Below, piece after piece: positions 1 through 5,445 of a stretch of DNA of 40,447 nucleotides; positions within the stretch are counted from its first letter, which is position 1, and every line of letters begins with the position of its first letter. Made by a program: the position numbers and the translations under genes. The DNA is from an uncultured Clostridia bacterium. Its GTDB lineage: Bacteria; Bacillota; Clostridia; TANB77; CAG-508. The DNA is taken from the NCBI GenBank assembly GCA_947624195.1, contig CANQJH010000014.1:1-40447 (forward strand). The letters run 5' to 3'. The notes under the pieces are model-generated. The model had not been told where the DNA came from, did not search any database, and saw only the letters and a list, made by a program, of their open reading frames with translations.

Positions 1-75
1 TTAGTTGCTATTCAATGGACTAATGGATTATATGAGGGCAACATACCTATAAAAGATTTAATTTTTTGCCAATGC
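1..75. repeat. Terminal direct repeat, left copy
   Basis: These 75 bases are identical to 40373-40447. The YopX-like frame reads continuously from the right end into base 76 when the copies are merged. This shows a circular or circularly permuted molecule of 40372 bp. The repeat is more likely assembly overlap than a physical terminal repeat, because it lies inside a coding sequence and has no special structure. Confidence 0.95.
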
Positions 76-402
76 ACAGGGCTTAAAGACCGTAATGGTA
101 AGCTGATTTATGAGGGGGATATTGTAAAAATAAACGAAAATTATTGCGATTATTCAGCAATAGAAGATTTCTACATAAATCAAAATTTCGTTGTTGAGTA
201 TTTTCAACCAAGAGCAGTATATTTGTTAAAACCATTTGAATATAATGTCAATGACGGAAATGGTATTTACGATTTAAGCCCTGATTTTTATGAATTTTTA
301 AAGTGGAAACCTTGCGGAAAATTAGAAGAATATACTTTGCAAGGTATTGAAGTAATCGGCAACATATACACCACACCTGAACTATTGGAGGAACAATGCT
401 AA
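1..402 (+). CDS. YopX-like protein, 3' part (gene spans the join)
   Basis: C-terminal part of a gene that begins at 40277. Frame 1 is open from base 1 to the TAA at 400-402. Joined across the repeat, the protein has about 165 residues. It carries the YopX-family hallmarks: a Q-C-T-G-L-K-D-(R)-N-G-K-L-I-Y-E-G-D-I-V motif just after the join and a closing E-V-I-G-N-I-Y-T-T-P-E-L-L. YopX proteins are small, common in phages and prophages of low-GC bacteria, and of unknown biochemical role. The stop overlaps the start of the next gene by 7 bases. The family call is firm from the motifs; the function is unknown. Confidence 0.85.
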   Translation, partial: LVAIQWTNGLYEGNIPIKDLIFCQCTGLKDRNGKLIYEGDIVKINENYCDYSAIEDFYINQNFVVEYFQPRAVYLLKPFEYNVNDGNGIYDLSPDFYEFLKWKPCGKLEEYTLQGIEVIGNIYTTPELLEEQC

Positions 403-403
403 C
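390..403 (+). repeat. Junction direct repeat, copy 1
   Basis: GGAACAATGCTAAC covers the SD, the stop of the YopX-like gene and the start of the next gene (ATG 396). The identical 14-mer recurs at 611-624, so the two copies bracket the 75-aa gene between them. A shorter relative, GGAACGCTAACGA, lies ahead of the gene at 2606. Confidence 0.8.
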
Positions 404-623
404 GACTGAAGAAATCAAAATATTAGAAGATATAGCTCGCAGTAAAGAAATTTTATTTAGTACTGAAAGTGTATTTTTAGATAAAGTAAAACGAGCATTA
501 AATTTAAAAGATAATGATATAGAATCATATATTGATGAAGATAATAAAAAATATTATATTATTAAAGGTAAAAAAATAAAATTAGATATAAAGATATATT
601 ATAAGGATAAGGAACAATGCTAA
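396..623 (+). CDS. Hypothetical protein, 75 aa
   Basis: Unrecognised acidic/lysine-rich protein, predicted mostly helical at the N-terminus (M-L-T-T-E-E-I-K) with a short beta-like Y-Y-I-I segment near residue 54. GGAGG precedes the ATG, which overlaps the stop of the YopX-like gene (ATGCTAA), indicating translational coupling. The 14-base junction repeat at both ends suggests the gene is a cassette inserted between conserved start/stop junctions. No transmembrane segment or cysteine motif is visible. Function unknown. Confidence 0.65.
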   Translation: MLTTEEIKILEDIARSKEILFSTESVFLDKVKRALNLKDNDIESYIDEDNKKYYIIKGKKIKLDIKIYYKDKEQC

Positions 624-624
624 C
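611..624 (+). repeat. Junction direct repeat, copy 2
   Basis: Identical to 390-403. It again spans an SD, the stop of the upstream gene and an ATG beginning M-L-T, here the start of the broken frame at 617. Confidence 0.8.
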
Positions 625-661
625 ATTCAACGTAAAAAAAGAGTGGTTTGATAAAGACTGA
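617..661 (+). pseudogene. Broken start of an ASCH/DUF3850-like gene
   Basis: An SD (AAGGA) and an ATG coupled to the previous stop open a frame encoding only 14 residues, M-L-T-F-N-V-K-K-E-W-F-D-K-D, before TGA at 659-661. From memory, this opening closely resembles the N-terminus of small phage ASCH/PUA-like (DUF3850) proteins, which go on with a G-E-K...E-Y-R-E segment that is absent here. Inference: a decayed gene whose body was replaced by the structured segment at 662-731. A short leader peptide controlling the next gene is the alternative. Confidence 0.45.
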
Positions 662-675
662 TGCCTATACCAATG

Positions 676-731
676 CGAGTATAGTAGAGTAGCATACTCG
701 AGCAACGCTCTAACGTGCAGGGGAACACGTG
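676..731 (+). promoter_or_regulatory. Three consecutive hairpins ahead of a GTG start
   Basis: The stretch has visibly more G+C than its surroundings and folds into three adjacent perfect stems: CGAGTAT/ATACTCG (676-682 with 694-700), GAGC/GCTC (700-703 with 707-710) and ACGTG/CACGT (713-717 with 726-730). The last stem contains the first two bases of the GTG start at 729 and places the SD (AGGGG, 719-723) in its loop. Inference: it could control translation of the downstream gene. A canonical tRNA cloverleaf is not visible. Confidence 0.45.
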
Positions 732-992
732 CGAAATATTATAATTCAAGAATGGTACAAATTTAAAGATGAATATTTTATTTGTTTTAATAACGAAAAA
801 AAGGAGAGTATTTATTGTGAGCTATTAGGAATAAATATAATAAGGCAAGATGATGAATTAAAATATACTTTAAGAATAAAGTCAAAATATATAGTTGATA
901 CTTTTGAAGCTAAACAAAAATTAGATGATGATTTAATTAAATCTTTTGAAAAACAATTTAAGGTTAAACATTTAGAAAGTAAGGAGGTATAA
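729..992 (+). CDS. Hypothetical protein, 87 aa
   Basis: Unrecognised protein. The only start after the in-frame TAA at 711-713 is GTG 729, with AGGGG five bases upstream; both SD and start sit in the hairpin at 713-730. The N-terminal half has alternating beta-like segments (I-I-I-Q-E-W-Y-K-F, Y-F-I-C-F) and the C-terminal half is charged and helical. The stop TAA directly abuts the ATG at 993, suggesting co-translation. Function unknown. Confidence 0.6.
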   Translation: MRNIIIQEWYKFKDEYFICFNNEKKESIYCELLGINIIRQDDELKYTLRIKSKYIVDTFEAKQKLDDDLIKSFEKQFKVKHLESKEV

Positions 993-1094
993 ATGAGCAA
1001 TAGTTATTTAATGTTACAAGGGGCTTCGATATTTTTGAAGGGATTTCTAACAGGTTTCTTAATTATAACTTTAATTCTGACATTCAAAAAATAA
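993..1094 (+). CDS. Single-pass membrane peptide, 33 aa
   Basis: A very short gene with a near-perfect SD (AAGGAGG, 981-987). The sequence is a single hydrophobic helix (about residues 10-30: A-S-I-F-L-K-G-F-L-T-G-F-L-I-I-T-L-I-L) with a basic tail F-K-K. It directly abuts the upstream stop and is followed by another strong SD, so it is in an active operon. It could be a small membrane effector (superinfection, lysis accessory or toxin-like); nothing decides between these. Confidence 0.6.
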   Translation: MSNSYLMLQGASIFLKGFLTGFLIITLILTFKK

Positions 1095-1103
1095 GGAGGC
1101 AAA

Positions 1104-1421
1104 ATGAACATAGATGAAAAAATAAAAATTTATGATAAAGATTCAATTGAATACTTTAAAGAATGTAAATATAAAAAAGTTATAATGAATGGTGTATTTG
1201 ATGATTTACAAGAATTGAAATTAAAATTAATAGCGTTATATAATGAAAAAATATTGTATTTAGATTACTTTGCAAGTGAAGCAAAATATCACGGTTGGGA
1301 TGTAAACAGTCAAGAGTTCAAAAATATGGTAAATTTAATTGATGATATAAAAACTATGTTTTTAAAAATATATATCTTAACAGAAATAGGAACAGGACAA
1401 AAAATATATATTGATAAATAA
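1104..1421 (+). CDS. Hypothetical protein, 105 aa
   Basis: Preceded by AAGGAGGC. A helical, charged protein without membrane segments. Its first eight residues, M-N-I-D-E-K-I-K, match those of the unrelated-looking 120-aa protein at 37696, possibly a shared expression-tuned N-terminus. It is the last gene of the accessory run that crosses the join; a promoter-bearing gap follows. Function unknown. Confidence 0.65.
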   Translation: MNIDEKIKIYDKDSIEYFKECKYKKVIMNGVFDDLQELKLKLIALYNEKILYLDYFASEAKYHGWDVNSQEFKNMVNLIDDIKTMFLKIYILTEIGTGQKIYIDK

Positions 1422-1450
1422 AATAGTTGTAAATATTTCTTAAAAAATAA

Positions 1451-1480
1451 TTGTACATTATACAAGAAATAGTTTATAAT
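1451..1480 (+). promoter_or_regulatory. Sigma70-like promoter with overlapping palindrome
   Basis: TTGTAC (1451-1456), an 18-base spacer and a consensus TATAAT (1475-1480) lie in the 132-bp gap before the gene at 1554. The -35 overlaps an inverted repeat, TTGTA-catta-TACAA (1451-1465), that could be an operator. Inference: start of the transcript for the Dps, terminase and structural genes. Confidence 0.6.
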
Positions 1481-1553
1481 TAAAATAGCCCTGTTTTATG
1501 AACTGTAATTTTAACGTATTTCAGAGGAGTAGAATAATAAGGGAGGGGGAGTT

Positions 1554-1916
1554 TTGACCGTAAATAAAGTTTATTGTTGCGGATATAATCAAGAAGCAAG
1601 GGTTTATTTTTTACCTGCTATCAATTGTATATGGAAAAGATATTACTTTTTAGATGAATGCTTTGTTTGCGGTCAAACTATAGGGGTATTACAGATAAAA
1701 ACTAAAAACGGTGAAATAAAAAACTTGCATCGTTTCAAAGGTGAAAAGGCTTTTAAATACAGAGATAAAATAATAAAAGAAAATCAAATTTTTAAAGTAG
1801 GTTCAGGCAGTTTACAAAATGAACGTACTTTTTATAATAACAGGGGTATAATTTATAATTTTAATAATAGAAAAGTCGGAAAAAATGAGGACTTTTGTTT
1901 AGGAGGTACTAAATGA
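1554..1916 (+). CDS. Cysteine-rich hypothetical protein, 120 aa
   Basis: Starts at TTG 1554 behind a very strong SD (GGGAGGGGGAG). The N-terminal 45 residues contain C-C-G-Y-N (near residue 8) and C-F-V-C-G (near 37), a spacing that suggests a zinc-binding knuckle; the C-terminal half is basic. From memory, similar proteins occur near the packaging genes of gut phages, but I cannot name a family. It is first in the transcript from the 1451 promoter. A DNA-binding or regulatory role is possible but unproven. Confidence 0.6.
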   Translation: MTVNKVYCCGYNQEARVYFLPAINCIWKRYYFLDECFVCGQTIGVLQIKTKNGEIKNLHRFKGEKAFKYRDKIIKENQIFKVGSGSLQNERTFYNNRGIIYNFNNRKVGKNEDFCLGGTK

Positions 1917-2164
1917 GTAGTGCAATAGTAAGTCTTTTAGCTTTAGATAATTTAAAAAGGACTTCATCTATAACGACAGGGATATTATGGCTTGATGTAA
2001 TTATATGTTTATTATATATAATTGCTTTATTATACATTATAAGTATTACATTATATTCAATTAAATCAAAGATATTAGCCATAATTAGCAGAATCCAGTT
2101 TAAAAGGACACTTTCAAAATATATCAAAGAAAGAGCAAAGGAATATTATAATTTTTATGAGTAA
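1913..2164 (+). CDS. Small membrane protein, 83 aa
   Basis: ATG 1913 overlaps the preceding stop and follows GGAGG. Residues about 22-55 form a long hydrophobic stretch (I-L-W-L-D-V-I-I-C-L-L-Y-I-I-A-L-L-Y-I) able to cross the membrane once or twice, followed by a basic, tyrosine-rich cytoplasmic tail. The stop overlaps the start of the Dps-like gene, so the two are probably co-translated. No family recognised. Confidence 0.6.
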   Translation: MSSAIVSLLALDNLKRTSSITTGILWLDVIICLLYIIALLYIISITLYSIKSKILAIISRIQFKRTLSKYIKERAKEYYNFYE

Positions 2165-2582
2165 TCAATTTAACCAATTAATAATATATTTACTTGCTAT
2201 TCAGAATTATGCAAAAGATTTGCATTACAGTGTATGTGGTGAAGCATTTTACGGAATGCATTTATTTGCTGACCGTATATATAACCCGATAGCAGATTTT
2301 ATAGATGATATAAAAGAAAAATGTTTATTATTTGAACAAAAAGAACCATTACCGAGTAGCGAATATCTTAAACAAGCTTCTTTAATTATTCCCGATAGAA
2401 CAGATAACAATGCTAAAAATTGGGATAATATGAGAGAATTACATATAAAGGTATTAGTATTTATTGAAAGTATGAATGAACTTTCACCAGGTGAAGCTAA
2501 TCTGATGGGTAACATTGCAGAAACATTAAATCAAAACTTAGGGTTATTAAACCTACAATGTGATAGGATAATTAAATATTAA
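2157..2582 (+). CDS. Dps-like ferritin (DNA-binding/iron storage fold)
   Basis: A 141-residue protein with the Dps active-site signature. H23, H35, D39, D50 and E54 reproduce the spacing of the five inter-subunit ferroxidase ligands of Dps proteins (H, +12 H, +4 D, +11 D, +4 E), within the family pattern H-x-x-V-x-G-x-x-F-x-x-x-H. Length and helical character fit a four-helix bundle. Known family role: dodecamers that oxidise Fe(II) with peroxide and shield DNA. In a phage it may protect host or phage DNA from oxidative damage. There is no obvious lysine-rich DNA-binding tail. ATG 2157 overlaps the upstream stop. Confidence 0.8.
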   Translation: MSNQFNQLIIYLLAIQNYAKDLHYSVCGEAFYGMHLFADRIYNPIADFIDDIKEKCLLFEQKEPLPSSEYLKQASLIIPDRTDNNAKNWDNMRELHIKVLVFIESMNELSPGEANLMGNIAETLNQNLGLLNLQCDRIIKY

Positions 2583-2605
2583 GAAAATTTAAGGAACGCT
2601 AACGA

Positions 2606-2941
2606 ATGGCATATAAAAAACCTGAATGTAAATTTAAAAAAGCTCCTCAAAATCTTGATGAAAATAAAAGTAAAGGTCAAGTTGAATTATCAAAAAAGAA
2701 AAATCTTTTATATACCGCACGTACATTATACGAGAATGCGGACATTTTACCGCAGATGATAGATAACATTAAGAATGAAGTTAATAAGGGGGAAAATAAA
2801 AACGCTATTGAACTTTTAAAAGTTATTAAAGAACCTGAAGAACAAAAGATTAATTTAAACGGTCAAGTACAAAAAGTATTTATTACTCCCGAACAACAAA
2901 AAGAAGCACAAGAACATATTAAAAAAATGATTGAGGAATGA
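2606..2941 (+). CDS. Probable small terminase subunit
   Basis: A 111-residue charged, helical protein directly before terL; its stop TGA overlaps the terL ATG (ATGA). The layout (basic N-terminus, helical centre about residues 30-75, and a C-terminal segment E-P-E-E-Q-K-I-N-L-N-G near residue 77) resembles the tails of phage small terminases that bind the large subunit. No clear helix-turn-helix is visible and it is short for the family. The role rests mainly on position. SD AAGGA lies at 2591-2595. Confidence 0.55.
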   Translation: MAYKKPECKFKKAPQNLDENKSKGQVELSKKKNLLYTARTLYENADILPQMIDNIKNEVNKGENKNAIELLKVIKEPEEQKINLNGQVQKVFITPEQQKEAQEHIKKMIEE

Positions 2942-5445
2942 TAGAACCTGAATATATCGGACATCTTTTATTACAACAAGGATTTAAAAATTTTACTCTT
3001 TATTTATTTAAAGCTATTGAGGGTAAAAAGTTTATAGTTGAAAAACCTCATAATTTAATCTTTGATACTTTTCAAGATATATATGACGGGAAAATAAAAA
3101 GAATTAATTTTTCATTGTGTCCAAGAAGCGGTAAGACTACAATTGCTAAGTGGTTCACAATATGGACTTTAACTAATAATCCAAAGTCAAATATAATTTA
3201 TACTTCCTATAATGCAAGTCTTTTAAGTGAAATATCTCAAGACATAGCAAATATATTAGAACATCCGATATATAAAGCTATGTATCCGAATAAAACCTAT
3301 CAAACAGAAACTATAGACTCTGACCCGATAAATGATTTTTGGAAAGATTATTTATTAAAAAATGAGAATAAAAGCCGATACAGTGCAAAATTAATAAGAA
3401 CATACGCAGGCGGTACAGTTTTATTTAATGCCGTCGGAAGTTCAATAATTGGATTTGGCGCAGGAGCAAGAGATAATAAAAAATTTAGCGGTTTTTTGCT
3501 TTGTTTTCCTTATAATGAAGTAGTCTGGACTGACAAAGGACAAATAAGAATAGGAGAGATAGTAGAAAATAAACTTGATGTAAAAGTTTATTCCTACAAT
3601 CACTATACAAATGAGATAGAATTACAACCAATCGAAGCGTATATCAAAAATCCAGGTGATGATTTAGTTAAAATTACTTTGGAAAATGGTCAATCTTTTG
3701 AGTGTACGCAAAACCATAAAATTTGGACTGAAAATCGTGGTTATGTAGAAGCTAAGGATTTAATCAGTGGTAAAGATATAGTCAAAACCCTTTCTTATCC
3801 TTTTAACTTGAAAAAAGGTAAGTCCTGTTTTTTCCATAACATATTTTCTACTATTATTTTTATCTCTGATAAACTTCAATATATCATCACTCAATTTTAT
3901 CTTTTTTCTGGGTTTATATTTAATCTCACCCGTAAAACCCTTAAAAGACTTTCCAGTTTTGATATTAAGAACTGTTGTTTCTCCACAATTAAAAGCTCGA
4001 GCAATTTCCCTATATGGTCTTTCATCTTGAGCTATTTTAATTACATCTTCACGGGTAAGTTTACTCCGAGAAAAAACCAAAGTTCCAAGTTTAACGGCAT
4101 CTTGCATATTATCGGATTTAGTACCATAAGCAAGGTTCTCAAGACGATTATCAGAGGGGTTAGAATTAAGATGTCTAACTTCAATACCAGGAGTTTGGAC
4201 CCCCACAAAAGCCCACAAAACCAATCTATGAACCCCTATCAAAAGACTTTTATTGTCTTTTCTCAAATTTACAACTTTGTAACCATTTGTCAATGTCGGA
4301 TTCAAGATTTTTTCTTTTTTAACAAAAGAACGTCTATTTACTCCACTCCCTGTGTATACGATACGAGAACAACTAATCACATCCCCAAAGTTAGAAACTT
4401 TATAAATTCCCTCATAACCAGGAATATCCTTGTAAATAACGTTTGTTTTATTAACCATTGTCAAAACTCCTTTTGTATCACTGTTCATAATAATCATAAC
4501 TTCTTTGTAGGAAAAAATCAAGGGGTTTTAGTAAAAAATTGTGATGATATAAATAAGCCTATTGATGTTAGAAGTGATGTTTTAAGAAAAAAGACGTTAA
4601 CATATTACACAGATACATTACTTAGCCGTATTAACCACTCTGACACTCCTATAATAAATATTCAACAGAGATTACATTTAGAGGATTTAACAGGGTATTT
4701 ACAGAGTAAGTATAATTTTGAAACATTAAAAGTTCCGTTACTTGATGAAAATAATGTTTGCAATTTACCTTCACAGTATACCCCCGAAAGAATAAAAGAA
4801 TTAAAGATTGATAATTATTCCTTTATGTGTCAATATCAGCAAGAGCCAATAGTTTTAGGCGGTGCGATAATTAAGCGTGAATGGTTTAATTATTATGATA
4901 TAAACTTCAAATATAAGTATAAGAAAATTGTTATTTCAGCTGATACCGCAATGAGTATCAAAGAGAGTGCGGACAGAACCTGTTTATTAGTCGGCGGGAT
5001 AACAGAAAACAATAATTTACATATATTAGACTTTGTATGTGGACGGTTTGAATACCCCGAGTTAAAACAAAAAATTGTCAGCTTATGGAATAAGTGGCAA
5101 TTAAGCCCGAGAGAAACAAGTGCCACAGGGTTATATATAGAAGAAAAGGCAAGCGGAATACAAGCTATTCAAGAATTATCAAGATGTGGTATACCTATTA
5201 TTCCTTTAAAAGCTGATAAAGATAAATTGGCAAGAGTGCAGGGAGTTTTAGAGTATATGGCAAGCGGTATGGTGTACTTGCCTCAAAGTGAAATATACGG
5301 GTTTAATAATGAAATATTATCAGAGTTAGAGAGCTTTACACGTGATAATTCACACTTGCACGATGATATTACAGACGCTTTATGTTATTTAATAAATAGC
5401 ACTATAGCTAAACAACAAGTATCAATTTTGGATGTTATAGATTAA
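2938..5445 (+). CDS. terL: Large terminase with intein (precursor)
   Basis: An 835-aa precursor; removing the intein (residues 189-534) leaves a 489-aa packaging motor. Walker A is C-P-R-S-G-K-T-T at residues 61-68. The Walker B region, G-F-L-L/C-D-D, is split by the intein exactly before the Cys. The C-terminal RNase H-like nuclease shows V-I-S-A-D at D669, Y-I-E-E at 733-736 and H-D-D-I-T-D at 808-813. The protein would translocate and cut DNA at the portal. Activity depends on splicing, because the intein separates the catalytic Walker B acids from Walker A. It overlaps its neighbours at both ends (ATGA at 2938; portal start at 5445). Confidence 0.95.
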   Translation: MIEPEYIGHLLLQQGFKNFTLYLFKAIEGKKFIVEKPHNLIFDTFQDIYDGKIKRINFSLCPRSGKTTIAKWFTIWTLTNNPKSNIIYTSYNASLLSEISQDIANILEHPIYKAMYPNKTYQTETIDSDPINDFWKDYLLKNENKSRYSAKLIRTYAGGTVLFNAVGSSIIGFGAGARDNKKFSGFLLCFPYNEVVWTDKGQIRIGEIVENKLDVKVYSYNHYTNEIELQPIEAYIKNPGDDLVKITLENGQSFECTQNHKIWTENRGYVEAKDLISGKDIVKTLSYPFNLKKGKSCFFHNIFSTIIFISDKLQYIITQFYLFSGFIFNLTRKTLKRLSSFDIKNCCFSTIKSSSNFPIWSFILSYFNYIFTGKFTPRKNQSSKFNGILHIIGFSTISKVLKTIIRGVRIKMSNFNTRSLDPHKSPQNQSMNPYQKTFIVFSQIYNFVTICQCRIQDFFFFNKRTSIYSTPCVYDTRTTNHIPKVRNFINSLITRNILVNNVCFINHCQNSFCITVHNNHNFFVGKNQGVLVKNCDDINKPIDVRSDVLRKKTLTYYTDTLLSRINHSDTPIINIQQRLHLEDLTGYLQSKYNFETLKVPLLDENNVCNLPSQYTPERIKELKIDNYSFMCQYQQEPIVLGGAIIKREWFNYYDINFKYKYKKIVISADTAMSIKESADRTCLLVGGITENNNLHILDFVCGRFEYPELKQKIVSLWNKWQLSPRETSATGLYIEEKASGIQAIQELSRCGIPIIPLKADKDKLARVQGVLEYMASGMVYLPQSEIYGFNNEILSELESFTRDNSHLHDDITDALCYLINSTIAKQQVSILDVID
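3760..4458 (-). CDS. HNH homing endonuclease nested antisense in the intein
   Basis: A 232-aa protein on the minus strand. It has a NUMOD4 domain (about residues 8-60, Y-K-D-I-P-G-Y-E-G-I-Y-K-V-S-N), an HNH nuclease (about 75-120, with H77, H96, N104, N108, N117) and two helix-turn-helix segments (about 133-168 and 186-224) for site recognition. ATG 4458 is chosen over upstream in-frame ATGs because AAGGAG lies 8 bases before it. A promoter lies at 4493-4521. Its codons are exactly aligned, in reverse, with terL codons; 17 Leu and 14 Ser codons contain no TTA, CTA or TCA. Known role of such enzymes: cutting intein-free alleles to drive homing. It is the only minus-strand gene. Confidence 0.93.
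   Translation of the reverse strand: MVNKTNVIYKDIPGYEGIYKVSNFGDVISCSRIVYTGSGVNRRSFVKKEKILNPTLTNGYKVVNLRKDNKSLLIGVHRLVLWAFVGVQTPGIEVRHLNSNPSDNRLENLAYGTKSDNMQDAVKLGTLVFSRSKLTREDVIKIAQDERPYREIARAFNCGETTVLNIKTGKSFKGFTGEIKYKPRKKIKLSDDILKFIRDKNNSRKYVMEKTGLTFFQVKRIRKGFDYIFTTD
4467..4472 (-). promoter_or_regulatory. Ribosome binding site of the nested HNH gene
   Basis: AAGGAG on the minus strand, 8 bases before ATG 4458. It decides the start. On the plus strand it is part of the S511-F512 codons of the intein, beside block F. Confidence 0.75.
4493..4521 (-). promoter_or_regulatory. Promoter for the nested HNH gene
   Basis: On the minus strand: TTGATT (4521-4516), a 17-base spacer and TATGAT (4498-4493). 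A transcript would start near 4486, about 28 bases before the ATG at 4458. The elements lie inside codons of intein block F and the C-terminal residues (N527-Q528 and N519-N521), so this DNA encodes splicing residues and an antisense promoter together. Confidence 0.6.

Larger units (their letters stand above)
3502..4539 (+). mobile_element. Intein in TerL, with antisense homing gene
   Basis: Intein of 346 residues (TerL precursor 189-534). Block A begins with Cys189 (C-F-P-Y-N-E-V-V-W-T-D). Block B has the T-x-x-H pattern in F-E-C-T-Q-N-H-K-I-W-T. Block F/G is I-T-V-H-N-N-H-N-F-F-V-G ending L-V-K-N, followed by Cys535 as the +1 nucleophile. The penultimate residue is Lys rather than the usual His. 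Splicing segments are about 86 residues at the N side and 27-35 at the C side. The 233 residues between them look like no protein; they are the reverse complement of an HNH endonuclease gene. Insertion is inside the Walker B motif, a conserved site typical of inteins. Confidence 0.93.

Noticed and set aside
1-75. True terminal repeat or att site
   Set aside because: It lies inside a coding frame that reads through when the copies merge, and no integrase is encoded; assembly overlap of a circular molecule explains it.
617-731. Translational bypassing (T4 gene 60 type) or UGA recoding joining the 14-codon frame to the next gene
   Set aside because: No matching take-off and landing codons are visible, and the frame after the UGA soon ends. 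TGA is an ordinary stop elsewhere (for example the ATGA overlaps at 2938, 17826 and 33759).
660-735. tRNA-like element
   Set aside because: Three adjacent hairpins are seen, but no acceptor stem, T-loop consensus or plausible anticodon arm on either strand.
1104-1421. Gene duplication between 1104 and 37696 based on the shared M-N-I-D-E-K-I-K start
   Set aside because: Similarity ends after eight residues; lengths and the rest of the sequences differ.
4493-5445. Group I intron instead of an intein in terL
   Set aside because: The frame is open throughout the insertion, and intein blocks A, B, F and G with Cys1, terminal Asn and Cys+1 are present.
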